Positions 13,040 through 23,215 of a stretch of 64,000 bases of DNA are shown piece by piece. A program made the translations under genes and the position numbers. Under the pieces are notes generated by a model. The model ran no database searches. It worked only from the letters and a program-made list of their open reading frames with translations, and was not told the DNA's origin. How positions within the stretch are numbered: the first letter of the stretch is position 1; every line of letters starts with the position of its first letter. The stretch lies in contig NW_027062665.1 of the NCBI RefSeq assembly GCF_032884065.1, positions 1,437,060 through 1,501,059 of the forward strand, read 5' to 3'. The stretch comes from Artemia franciscana (taxonomy: Eukaryota > Arthropoda > Branchiopoda > Anostraca > Artemiidae).

Positions 13040-14098
13040 TTTGTATTAAATATATAAGTGTCATCAAGTTTAGTCTTACCCATCAAAAGTTACGAGCCTG
13101 CAATATTTTGCCCTATTTTCAAAAAAGGGAGGAAACACCCCCTAAAAGAATCTTATACAATAGAATGAATCTTATATCATAGAATCTTAACGAAAATTAC
13201 ACCATCAGATTCAGCGTATCAGAGAACCCTACTGTCGAGTTTCAAGTTCCTATCTGCAAAAATGTGGAATTTTGTATTTTCACCAGAAGAAAGATCACGG
13301 ATGGATGTTTATCTGTTTTTTGCTTTTTTGTTCTTTGTTCGATTGTTTTTCTCCCCAGGGGTGATTGCATCGACCAAATGGTCCTAAAATGTGGCAAGAG
13401 GGTTCATTTCAACGGAAATTAAAAGTTCTATTGCCCTTTCTAAGTGCCCAAAAAAGAGAGCAACTAAGCCCCCTCCCACACTCATTTTTTCTCAAAGTTA
13501 CCGGATAAAAATTTTGAGATAGCCATTTTATTCAGCATAGTCGAAAAATTTAATAACTATGTCTTTGATGACGACTTAATCCCCCACAGTCCCCGGAGGA
13601 AGGGCTGCAAGTTACTTAAGAGGATCTTTCCATGGAGGAAATTATCAAAGGGGAAGAGAATTTCCATGATGGGGGCGCTGGATTTTTTTTAACTTAAAGT
13701 AAAAAGCAACAGTAAAACTTAAAACGAACAGAAATTATTACGTATATGAAGGGGTATTGACAAGGAGGCGAACCCGATCATATACATAATAAAATATACA
13801 AATATAGAAGTTCGTTAGGTAGGCTAATTTGTAAGTTACGTAAATTTATTAGTAAGAAAAATGCTCGTAAATAAAGTCAAGAGTTCTAGTGGTATTTTTA
13901 AGTAACCACAAAATTGGAGGGCAACTAGACCCCTCCCCACCCCTTTTTCTCAAAATCATCCGATCGAAACTTTGAGAAAGTCATTTACCCAAAAACTTTA
14001 AATTAATCTGCAAATTTGTTTTAATTATTCATGTATGGTGAGGCAAAATCAAAACCTGCATTAATTCAAAAACGTTCAGAAATTAAATAAAAAAACAA
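13040..14098 (-). repeat. Family A, internally deleted copy (A4)
   Basis: Reverse-oriented copy. The body from TATATAAGTGTCATCAAGTTTAG to CCCACAGTCCCCGG is conserved, then a deletion at about 13620 joins it to the middle hairpin region and the first module (GGAGGGCAACTAGACCCCTCC). It ends at ATTAAATAAAAAAACAACAAG near 14098. The terminal 20-nt hairpin is missing. An 18-nt local duplication (AATCTTATA...) lies near 13150-13185. Confidence 0.75.
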
Positions 14099-14874
14099 CA
14101 AGTTTCTTCGACTGAAAGTAAGGAGTAACATTAAAAGATAAAGCGAACAGAAATTATTGCGTATATGACGGGGTTTGTCACCTCCTCAATACATCACTCT
14201 TTACGCTCTTTACTAAGTTATTTTCAGTAATTCCAAAAGAGCAATTTATTCTAGTTAAGCGGCCTTTGTGATTTAGGGGTCAATTTTTAAGAATTGGAAC
14301 AAAATTCAAATTTTAGTGCATAGAGCGAAATATTGACGAGGGGGCGAACCCCCTTACATACGTAATAAAAATATACGAATATAGAAGTTCATTACGTAAC
14401 TTAATTTTTAATTTACTTATAGTTATTACTAATAAAAACGTTCGCAACTAAAATTAAAAGTTCTAGTGGCTTTTCTAAGTAACCAAAAAAATGAACGAGA
14501 AATGGCTTTGAGAAAGCCATTTAGCCAAAAAAAAAGTAAAATTGATAAGCGAAGTTCGTTTTAATTATTCATGTACGGTGAGTCAAAATCAAAACCTGCA
14601 TTAATTAAAAAACATTCAGAAATTAAATGAAAAAACTAGTTTTTAACTGAAAGTAAGGAGCAACATTAAAACTTAAAGCGAACAGAAATTATTCCGTATA
14701 TGAAAGGGTCTGTCCCTTCCTCAACGCCCTTCACTTTACGCTTAAGTTTGACACTTTGGCGTAAAGAGCGGGGGGGGGAGGTGGGGATAGCCCCTTTCAT
14801 ATACAGAATAATTTCTATTCGTTTTAAGTTTTAATGTCGCTCCTTACTTTCAGTTAAAAAAGACTTATTTTTTT
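14099..14874 (-). repeat. Family A, 5' half (copy A5)
   Basis: Continues directly from the previous copy in the same orientation, so two copies are stacked. It holds the middle hairpin arms, the first module and a shortened 5' hairpin (14630-14870) in which most of one arm's inner part and the loop are deleted (TTTGACACTTTGGCGTAAAG). It ends in ATGTAAT at about 14880, like the copy ending at 62286. Confidence 0.7.
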
Positions 14875-14876
14875 AT

Positions 14877-15035
14877 GTAATGTCTTTAAGGTTTTAGAGT
14901 TTGGGCTGCTATTTGTAAGCTGGAGAAGTTTTAATGTCGGTCCTGACTCTTAGTTAAAAAAAAAACTTGCCTTTTTAAATGTAATTTCTTTAAGGATTCA
15001 GAGTTTGGGCTGCTATTTGTGTGCTGGAGAAACTA
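14877..15035. repeat. 104-bp tandem duplication next to Family A
   Basis: GAGTTTGGGCTGCTATTTGT occurs at about 14897 and 15001, each followed by GCTGGAGAA, with a Family A-like 3' arm fragment between them (TTTTAATGTCGGTCCTGACT). Period 104 bp, about 85 per cent identity by eye. Confidence 0.7.
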
Positions 15036-15309
15036 GTTGACCTGAAAAACAACATACACTATCATTCCCAAAAAATTGACAGCTTGGATACACTTAAAAA
15101 AGTTGAACATGAAAAGTTCAAACGTAAAATTTTGAATAATACTTTGAACCTAATACACTCAGTTTCTCTTGGGATATTGCTGAGTTGTCTTATTGGCAAC
15201 TATCATACACACAGTGTGTTTTGATTTAATTTTAAAGCAACATTTAATTTTTAAGCATAATGAAGAAATCGCATAACTGTTTGGGGTTGACCGACCCCAC
15301 AACCATAGA
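15036..15309. other. Short stretch left of the Penelope-like element
   Basis: No gene recognised; the short ORFs show no domain. The last 11 nt, ACAACCATAGA at 15299-15309, recur at 18160-18170 and may be the target-site duplication of the Penelope-like element. Confidence 0.4.
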
Positions 15310-15346
15310 CGAAAATAGCGACGAAGACCACACTGCCTTTCCATAA

Positions 15347-15463
15347 CAAACAAATACAAAGTAGAGATAATAGGGAAAATCTTTTCAAGACAGTGGAAAT
15401 TATTTCTGTAGATATTTCGGCCCTATGTCCAAGGGCCGTCTTCAGCACAATACAAGAATAAGA
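15347..15463 (-). repeat. Penelope flanking repeat, 3' copy (sense)
   Basis: Downstream of the polyprotein and in the same sense. It matches 18043-18159 as an inverted repeat with only a couple of differences. It contains the hairpin-forming CGGCCC...GGGCCG with the hammerhead-like core (15411-15445). Confidence 0.85.
15411..15445 (-). ncRNA. Hammerhead-ribozyme-like motif (3' repeat)
   Basis: Reading the minus strand: CTGAAGA, then a strong stem (GGCCC/GGGCC) closed by a TTGGACATA-type loop, then GAA followed by ATATC. This matches the order of the hammerhead core (CUGANGA, stem II, GAA, a very short self-complementary stem III, cleavage after C). Penelope-like elements are known to carry minimal type I hammerhead motifs in their flanking repeats. 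One extra C sits between CTGAAGA and the stem, and stem I was not proven, so activity is uncertain. Confidence 0.5.
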
Positions 15464-15658
15464 GAGAAACTATACATATATAAATGAACTTACATCAAAT
15501 TGTGAGGATTAAAACTGAATAATTAAAAACACTTTTTAGAACTTTTTTTTTTTTGAAAAAGAGCCCTAGCATCCTTACTTCAACGAAGTTCAACCAGGAC
15601 TGGCAAAAAAGAATGAAATGAGAATATAAGCTCATTCAAACTACAGAGAATAAAATGA

Positions 15659-18081
15659 TTAGATGTAATTTCTTAAAGCTAATCTTGCTTGTTTAGCAGC
15701 CTGTTTCAAAGGCCTTTTCGTAGTTGGTTCAGTACTATTATAAATCGGTTTAGTAAAATATTTTGTTAGATCGTTTTTAATTAATTTTGAGTATAAAGAA
15801 TTTAGTGAGTATTCCCCTAAGTCCCTGTTCAAAGAAATATTATTATTTATTTTGAGACTAATTTTGATTGATTCTCGAACCACCTGTTTTATTCCCAAAT
15901 CATTACTGATGAGTGAAGAGTTTTCAAAAAGTATCATGTGGGACGGATTATTAAATATATGCCAACCTAAAGCGAAATCAAAGGAGTTGTTGGAACTATT
16001 TGAAATTAAGGCCTTGTCTATGTCATTTTTATGCTGTTGTAACCGTTTGTCTAGATTCTGATGGGTCCTGCCGACATAGTATTTTCCACAATCACAAGGT
16101 ATTTGATAGACCCCTCTTTGGCGAGTAACTGGGGTCTTATCTTTACCCGAATTTAAGAAATTGATGATTTTAAAATTATTAGTAAAAACTACGTACAGAT
16201 TATTTTTTGTGCAAATATTTTTAATTTTGTTGTGATCTTTGGGATATACGGAAGATAGACAATATTTGAGGGCTTATCAGTAGCATCACATTGTGAAGTA
16301 TCTTCTTCGATTTTACAAGAATGTCTTTTTATTCTACGGTTAATTATTTTATTGACAAAAGGAATGGGGTATCCATTACCAAAAAGAATATATCTGATAA
16401 AGTTAATTTCTGCATTTATATGTGAATTGGAGCAAATATTCAGGGCACGATCAATGACGGAAGTTACAACTGCTCTTTTAACTTGTAGGGGGTGATTTGA
16501 ATTAAAGTGAAGATATCTATTGTTTTGTGTTGGCTTTCGATGTATAGTAAAAGCCAGTTTATCAACATTACGAATAATTAATACATCTAAAAATGGTAGT
16601 TTATCATCAATTTCAACTTCTAGGGTGAACTGCAAATTTCGGTCATAAGTGTTAAGATGATCTAAGAAGCCCCGAAGCTCAGCTTCTCCATAATTCCAAA
16701 GTGAAATTACGTCATCCATATAACGACCCCAATAGACGTGTTTAAAAAAATAAGAGTTCAATGCCCAATTCTCAAGATTCTCGACGTAAATATTTGCTAG
16801 TAACCCGGATAAAGGTGCCCCTATGGGTAACCCATTTTTTTGCTGATAAAAGGAATCGCGAAATTAAAAATACATAGAAAACTTATTACAAATTTTAACA
16901 AGAGTCATTAAAACTTCACAATCAATTCCTGTCGCTGAAGTCTCGATCAAGTGGTAATTTTATTCTATTTTATTTTTTAATAATTCCTCTGAAATAGTTA
17001 TATCTATATTTGTATACATGGAAACAATGTCAAAACTACTAACTATTGTGTTTTCTGAAATACTTGTGTTACTAAGTTTTTTAACTAAATCTGCCGAGTT
17101 ACGAATATAAGAATTTTGGGAATACAATAAAGGTTTGAAAGCTGTGCAAAGCCATTTTCCAATATTGGCAGCGGGGGCTTTAGTACAAGCTACGATAGGT
17201 CTTAAGGGAATACCCTGTTTATTTATTTTTGGTAAACCGTAGAGTTTAGGACAGAAACTACCACGGGGAAAAAATTTATTGTATAGTTGTGGGGTGATTT
17301 TACCATTTTGTTTTAGCTGCCTTAATTCATTTATAATATTATTAGTGTACTGATCAGTAGTATCATGAGTTATTGTTTTATATGTAATTGTGTCATTTAT
17401 ATGCGAAAGAATTTTGTTGTCATAGTCTGTAGTATTCATGACAACAAGTGAATTGCTTTTGTCTGCTTTATTTATGATAATAGAAGGATCTTTTCGGAGA
17501 TTAGACAGTATTTTTATGTCATGCAATTTTTCCGGTGTGGAATTGGTAGGAGGCTTAAACTTTTTTTGGCTGTTATAGAGGATATTTATAAGACCAGATC
17601 TAACTTCATCCGGGTTAGAGACAGAAGGATAGTGTTTATGCAAAGCGGACTCTAGAGAGGAAACTATATCTGCCGCAGGAACCTGTTTCGGTAGAAAAGA
17701 AAATTTTGGACCTTTTTCTAGTGTTTCGATTTCCTGGGGCTCCAATGTTTTAGAAGAGAGGTTAACGATAGCAGGTCCAGGAGTGAATCTTGGAGAATAA
17801 ATACGGTTTCTCATCGAAGATTCATTTCGTAAGCCTTTCAATTTTTTATAGAGGCGTTCCTCGGACAAGCGAAAATTGTGGCTAAACAAATTCCTTTCTA
17901 ATCTAACAACTTGACCAAAATCAACGGTGGACAGGTTTTCCAGCAAAAAAGTTTCCAACGATTTTCTCTCTGAAGAAATAATATGTCGTTTCTGTTTTTT
18001 GTCCTTAATAATAGGGACTAAGGTTTTTAACTGTATTGTTAATCTTATTCTTGTATTGTGCTGAAGACGGCCCTTGGACAT
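15659..18081 (-). pseudogene. Penelope-like polyprotein (RT + GIY-YIG endonuclease), broken
   Basis: About 808 codons, a normal length for this family. From the ATG at 18081 the frame stays open for 373 codons and then meets TAA at 16960-16962. It continues in the same frame through the RT motif GLPIGAPLSGLLANIYV, with a second TAA at 16864-16866, and into RYMDDVISLW near codons 453-462; both catalytic aspartates are present. LPFLDVLI and IHRKPTQNNRYLHFNS follow, which are signature stretches of Penelope-like RTs. A one-base loss near 16240 shifts the frame, after which the C-terminal GIY-YIG nuclease reads cleanly: GVYQIPCDCGKYYVGRTHQN starts at 16114 and the frame runs to the stop at 15659. 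The paired cysteines in that motif and downstream histidines fit the endonuclease-positive Penelope group. Only two nonsense codons and one frameshift separate it from an open frame, so it is a fairly recent loss. Confidence 0.9.
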
Positions 18082-18159
18082 AGGGCCGAAATATCAACAG
18101 AAATAATTTCCACTGTCTTGAAAAGATTTTCCCTATTATCTCTACTTTGTATTTGTTTG
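18043..18159 (+). repeat. Penelope flanking repeat, 5' copy (antisense)
   Basis: Inverted copy of 15347-15463 lying upstream of the gene, so it is antisense to the coding strand. The presumed start codon of the polyprotein (18079-18081) lies inside this repeat, in the loop of its GC-rich hairpin. Confidence 0.85.
18061..18095 (+). ncRNA. Hammerhead-ribozyme-like motif (5' repeat, antisense)
   Basis: Same core as at 15411-15445 (CTGAAGAC, GGCCC stem, GGGCCGAAATATC), here on the plus strand, so it would be formed only by a transcript antisense to the gene. Confidence 0.45.
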
Positions 18160-18170
18160 ACAACCATAGA

Positions 18171-18700
18171 AATATAGTTGCTAGACCGTTTAGCTAGGCT
18201 GAGCAAAATTACTGTCTTAATATTTTAATTGGAAGTTTTTGGAAATTATGAGATAAAGAGGAGGGCTAAATTCCCTCCAATAACTTCTGACTCTTAGAAA
18301 GGGCAGTGGAGCTTTTAATACCGAATAAAATTAGCTCCTTTACAATATCAAAGATATGTCCAGCTATGATTGAGCAGCGCTGCTTATTTATTGATATTGC
18401 TCTTTTAATACCTTATGCTTTTCTCTTACTCTTATGCTTATGATATTGCTCTTTTAATACCTGCATGCATATAACTTTTTTGTTTAATTCAACTCCTCCT
18501 AAATGTTCCTTAATAGTTTCAACTTAATGCCCTTAGTGGCATCAGTTACAGTAGCCATAGAAGTATTGTTAAAAGTGTCCACATAGTGTCGACTGGCTAG
18601 TTCAAAACCCACCACAACTTACCCTGAAAGGTCTAACTAAATAATGTAAGGCGTTATTGTGATATTACTCTGTCACCCTTTTGACAATCCACATGATCAT
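18171..18700. other. Stretch without recognisable gene
   Basis: No ORF with a domain. GATATTGCTCTTTTAATACC is duplicated within about 65 bp (near 18396 and 18440). Otherwise featureless A/T-rich DNA between the Penelope-like element and the Helitron cluster. Confidence 0.4.
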
Positions 18701-18701
18701 A

Positions 18702-18786
<85 letters not shown>
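18701..18786. repeat. (AT)n microsatellite at the left of the Helitron
   Basis: About 43 AT units immediately before ACACAAAAATAAGTTG, a diverged extra copy of the Helitron 5' terminal sequence. It matches the TATATATA found just inside the Helitron 5' ends and probably expanded from it. Confidence 0.95.
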
Positions 18787-18790
<4 letters not shown>

Positions 18791-18821
18791 AAAATAAGTT
18801 GTTTGTCTGTGTGTCTGTCTA

Positions 18822-18996
18822 CTGACGTCATGTTTGTGTGTCGACTGACGTCATGTTTATCAACTGACGTATCTATATATTTAAAAATAAGTTGTCTGTG
18901 TGTCTGTCGAGTGACGTCATGTCATCATGTCATGTGGTCATGAAGTTAGTTTTCGTCATGTTTGTTATGACGATGACGTCATTAAAGGTATTTAAG
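18822..18996 (+). promoter_or_regulatory. Helitron 5' region with repeated TGACGTCA octamers and TATA-like box
   Basis: Perfect palindromic TGACGTCA (the CRE/ATF consensus) occurs four times (near 18824, 18847, 18913 and 18973), with a degenerate fifth (TGACGTATC near 18865). A TATTTAAG box at about 18989 lies 40 nt before the first ATG of the Helitron gene (19030). TGACGTCA/GACGTCAT also recurs in the inverted Helitron (near 22025, 23818, 23840 and 24248). Promoter function is inferred from motif and position only. Confidence 0.5.
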
Positions 18997-21900
18997 ACAT
19001 TCGTTCACGGAAAAATGTTTAATTGTAAAATGACTGAAGAACCTACAATGGCAACAGCCAAGGAAGCTGCTCAAAGAGTCTATGCCAAAAAACTTGCTGC
19101 TGATAGAGAAAGTAAGAAAAGAAAGTGTGCCGAGGAATCACAAGAGCAGTAAGAAAACAGGCTTGCGGCTGATAGAGAAAGTAAGAACAGAAAGCGTGCG
19201 AGGAGCTACCAGAGCAACGCGAAACCAGACTTGCTGCTACAAGAGAAAGTGAAAAAAGAAGGCTTGCCGAGGAATCACAAGAACAGCAAGAAAACAGGCT
19301 TGCGGCTGATAGAGAAAGTAAGAAAAGAAAGCGTGCCGAGGAATCACAACAACAGCGTGAAATTAAACTTGCGTCTCAAAGAGAAATCACCAAAAGAAAG
19401 CGTGCCGAGGAATCACAAGAGCAACCTGGGTCAGTGCGATGCTGGATGTACTCAGTGGAATGGCAAAAACGAGGATTGCCACACGCACATATACTAATCT
19501 GGCTACATTATAAAATTACTTCTAACGAAATTGATGATGTGATTTCCGCTGAAATACCTGATGAAAATATCGATAAGGGGTTATATGATATTGTTGTAAA
19601 AAATATGATACATGGACCTTGCGGTGCACTGAACGAAAATTCACCATGCATGTCCAAAGGAAGGTGCACAAAGCAATATCTTCGACTTTTAGTACCCAAC
19701 ACAATTACTGGCAATGATGGTTACCCACAATATAGAAGAAGATCTACCGAAGATGGCGGTAAAACAGCAATAATAAAGAAGCGTAACGGTACCACCATCG
19801 AAGTAGGTAACCAGTGGGTTGTTCCATATTCCCCATTATTATCAAAAACGTTTAATGCACACATAAACGTTGAATACTATAACTCCGTAAAGGCAATCAA
19901 ATACATATGTAAATACGTCAACAAAGGCAGTGACATGGCAGTTTTTGGCTTGCAGTCCGAAATTAAAGATATCGACGAAATCGTACAATATCAGGCTGGA
20001 AGATACATAAGCAGTAATGAAGCTGTTTGGCGAATTCTTTCATTTCCGATACATGAACGTAGTCCAGTTGCTGTTCACTTAGCGGTGCATTTACAGAATG
20101 GTCAACGTGTTTATTTTTCGGAATCCTACGTGCAACAAAGAGCCCTGAATCCACCGGATACAAAGTTAACTGTTTTCTTTTCGTTATGCAAAAATGATTC
20201 TTTTGCAAAAAAAAACTGCTGTATACTGAAGTGCCTTCGTATTATACGTGGAATACTAAAAATAAAGTATTTGAACGTCGAAAACAGGGTAAGTCAGTCG
20301 ACGGCCAACCTACCATCTTCAAAGACACCACGATAGGAAGACTCTACACCGTTCACCCCAATCAACATGAATGCTTCTTTCTACGCCTGCTTTTGGTGAA
20401 TGTACCCGGTCCGATGTCCTTTGAGTATTTGAGAAGTGTAAACGGTACTATACATGACACTTACCGTAGTGCATGCCAAGCTCTGAATTCGAACGTCAAT
20501 TGCGAAACGTCAACTCCAAGTCAAATTCGTGCATTGTTTGGAATCATTCTAACAACTTGCTCTCCTTCAGCTCCTACAGAGTTATGGGGAAAATATAAAT
20601 CGAAAATGTCCGAAGATATACTCCTTCGAAAACGGTTAGAGACGTCCGATATGACTTTTTATTTTACATCAGAAATTTATAACTACACTTTAGTTATTAT
20701 AGAAGATTTGTGCGTATGTATGGCAAACAAAACTCTTCAGGATTTGGGAATTCCTTCACCTAATCGTACCGCTGCTGTTTCGACATGTGTAGAATTGAAT
20801 CTTGAACAAAGTTACAGTACGAGTGATCTATTGTCGTATGTACAAAATAACATTCCCAAGTTAACGTCGGAACAAAAAGACATTTATGATACGATAATGC
20901 ATTGTGTCGATAACAACGTGGGAGAAATTTTCTTTTTGGATGCGCCAGGAGGTACTGGTAAAACGTTTGTGATAAAACTGATTCTGGCATTACGGGAGAT
21001 TTCAGGCAGACATTACGTATAATACCTAGATCAGCCCCTGCAGACGAAATGAATGCTTGCTTGAAAAATTCTAATTTATGGGCACATGTAAAAACATTAA
21101 AATTAACTACAAATATGCGTGTCCGATTGCAAAACGGTGACTCTGGTCAAACATTTTCAGATCAATTGATGGCAATTAGAAACGGAAAGCTCCCAGTAGA
21201 CTCAATTTAAGGACGTATACAACTACCTGCTGAATTCTGTAATTTAGTGACGTCCAAAAATGAATCGATTGAAAAAGTATTTCCGAATATTCTAAACAAT
21301 TATAAAAATAATAAATGGCTAAGTGAAAGAGCAATTCTTGCACCCAAAAATATAGACGTCCACGAAATCAACAATATTGTTTTAACCAAGATTTGAGACC
21401 AGGCAGTCGTTTACAAGTCAGTCGACACAGTTTTGGAACCAAATGAGGCGGATAATTATCCATCTGAATTTTTAAATTCCGTGGATCTTTCAGGGTTTCC
21501 ACCACACGTGCTACAACTAAAGATAGGCGTACCAATAATACTGTTAAGAAATATCAACCCACCAAAGCTTTGCAATGGCACGCAACTCGCCATATAAAAA
21601 CAAAACAATAGAAAACGTAATATATGCCACAATCTTGACAGGGCCTTTTGAGGGTGAGGCTGTTCTTATTCCTCGCATTTCCATGATTCCAACGGATCTG
21701 CCTTTTCAATTTAAAAGATTGCAATTCCCAATTCGATTAGCATTTGCAATCACCATCAACAAAGCTCAAGGTCAATCATTAGAAAAATGTGGTATAGATC
21801 TTAATACTGATTGTTTTTCCCATAGACAATTGTACGTTGCATGTTCGAGGGTCGGTAAACCTGACAATCTATTTATATGCAGCGACAATTGGACAGCGAA

Positions 21901-22267
21901 GAATGTTGTATATTCGCAAGTTTTACGCAGTTAATTTGTATTGTATCTATCTATCTATCTATCTATATAAAAACGAGTTGTGTGTATGCATGTTTGTTTG
22001 TTTTTAAAAAGGGCGTTTGCATATGACGTCATAAGTACATAAGGCCTTGTATATCCACAGACAATGGGGAAGCCAAGAATGTTGTATATTCGCAAGTTTT
22101 ACGTAGTTAAAAACACATATATAAATCTATCTATATTCATAGGTGGTACACAGGGACACAACTACAATGGCGCGTAACGACTTACGCGCGCGGGTGGCTT
22201 GGGGGGCGCGAAGTACCCCCACCCACTAGGTGTTGGGGGTGGCGCGAAGCGCCACCCCAACAGCTAG
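18872..22267 (+). mobile_element. Helitron with decayed RepHel gene
   Basis: The candidate 5' terminus TCTATATATTTAAAAATAAG begins at 18872. The candidate 3' terminus is the GC hairpin TGGCGCGAAGCGCCA (22240-22254) followed by CCCCAACAG and CTAG (22264-22267), then T, as expected for Helitron insertion between A and T. An additional, internal 3'-like end (GGGGCGCGAAG...CACTAG) finishes at 22229. Inside lie the RepHel pseudogene and, at 21935-22060, a piece resembling a nested Helitron 5' end (CTATATAAAAACGAGTTGTG). At about 3.4 kb it is shorter than a complete RepHel Helitron because of internal deletions. Confidence 0.85.
19030..21934 (+). pseudogene. Helitron RepHel protein (HUH Rep + Pif1-like helicase), broken
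   Basis: Starts MTEEPTMATAKEAAQR, followed by about five tandem copies of a 20-22 residue charged repeat (LAADRESKKRKRAEESQEQ type; 19080-19430). An in-frame TAA at about 19150 and a one-base loss near 19200 break these repeats. They join directly to the Rep domain, so most of the usual N-terminal region is deleted. Rep motifs are intact: the two-histidine motif in GLPHAHILIWL (His codons 19482-19484 and 19488-19490) and the two-tyrosine motif KYICKYVNKG (Tyr codons 19902-19904 and 19914-19916). A frameshift in a run of nine A near 20210 leads to the next frame (20231-21022), which contains the helicase Walker A APGGTGKT (20942-20965). At about 20998 an internal deletion removes helicase motifs up to GDFRQTLRIIPR, followed by stops at 21208 and 21394. 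The last frame (21575-21934) has the helicase C end: FAITINKAQGQSLEKCGIDL and [14 protein letters not shown]. Confidence 0.92.
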
Positions 22268-22369
<102 letters not shown>

Positions 22370-22518
22370 CTGTTGGGGTGGCGCTTCGCGCCACCCCAAC
22401 ACCTAGTTGGAGGGGGCGCTTCGCGCCCCCCCCAAGCCCCCCCGCGCGCGTAAGTCGTTACGCGCCATATTAGTTACGCGCCATTGTAGTTGTGTCCCTA
22501 TGTCCCACCTGTGAATAT

Positions 22519-22687
<169 letters not shown>

Positions 22688-22689
22688 TT

Positions 22690-22885
22690 TAACTACGTAA
22701 AACTTGCGAATATACAACATTCTTTGCTGTCCCATTGTCTGTGCATATAAATAGATTGTCAGGTTTACCGACTCTTGAACATGCAACATATAATGGTCCA
22801 TGGGAAAACAATCCGTATTCAGATCTATACCTCATGATTCTAATGATTGCTCTTGAGCTTTGTTGATGGTGATTGCTAATCGACC
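22690..22885 (-). pseudogene. Helitron helicase C-terminal remnant
   Basis: Minus-strand reading matches the end of the plus-strand Helitron gene: RLAITINKAQEQSLES, then a TGA, then NTDCF; a one-base loss is followed in the next frame by [16 protein letters not shown] and the final [11 protein letters not shown]. Premature stop plus frameshift; everything upstream is deleted. Confidence 0.85.
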
Positions 22886-22899
22886 ATTCCCTGAGTCGC

Positions 22900-23215
22900 C
22901 ATCGTCATTTATATATCCCCCTGTGCACCCCGGCGTCCCCTTTGTAGTTATGTCCCTGTGTCCCGGTCGTCATTTATATTCCCTGTGTGCCGGTCGTCAT
23001 TTGTGTCCCGGTGTTCCAGTCTGTGATTTCTCTTTGAGTGTCCCGGGCGTCATTTATATTCCTTGTGTCCCGGTGTCCCGGTCGTCATTTATATCCCCCT
23101 GTGCCCCCCGGCGTCCCCATTGTAGTTGTGTCCCTGTGTCCCGGTCGTCATTTATATTCCCTGTGTCCCGGTCGTCATTTGTATCCCGGTGTCCCGGTCT
23201 GTATATACATTCGTT
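22900..23215. repeat. GTCCCGGTCGTCATTTATAT minisatellite
   Basis: About ten irregular units of 25-30 nt built from TGTCCCGGTCGTCATTTATA with TTCCCTG or CCCCCTGTG spacers. On the minus strand the unit reads GACACAGGGACACAACTACA, which also occurs once at each Helitron 3' end (near 22150 and 22480), so the array probably grew from that subterminal segment. The 142-codon ORF through it is not a gene. Confidence 0.85.

Larger units (their letters stand above)
15310..18159 (-). mobile_element. Penelope-like retroelement, nearly full length
   Basis: An element of about 2.85 kb: a single broken gene (15659-18081) encoding reverse transcriptase and GIY-YIG endonuclease, flanked by ~117-bp repeats in inverted orientation (15347-15463 and 18043-18159), an arrangement known for Penelope-like elements. 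The 11-nt match ACAACCATAGA at 15299-15309 and 18160-18170 is a candidate target duplication. The 23-nt piece beyond the 3' repeat (15322-15344) recurs at 1194-1216, supporting that part as element sequence. Penelope-like elements copy themselves by target-primed reverse transcription in the nucleus. Confidence 0.88.

Noticed and set aside
15021..15224. ORF with coiled-coil look (VDLKNNIHYHSQKIDSLDTL)
   Set aside because: Short, overlapping repeat-derived sequence at its start, with no homology I recognise.
18822..18996. Cyclic-AMP-responsive host promoter
   Set aside because: The octamers belong to Helitron 5' ends repeated elsewhere in the cluster, so they are reported as element features rather than a host promoter.
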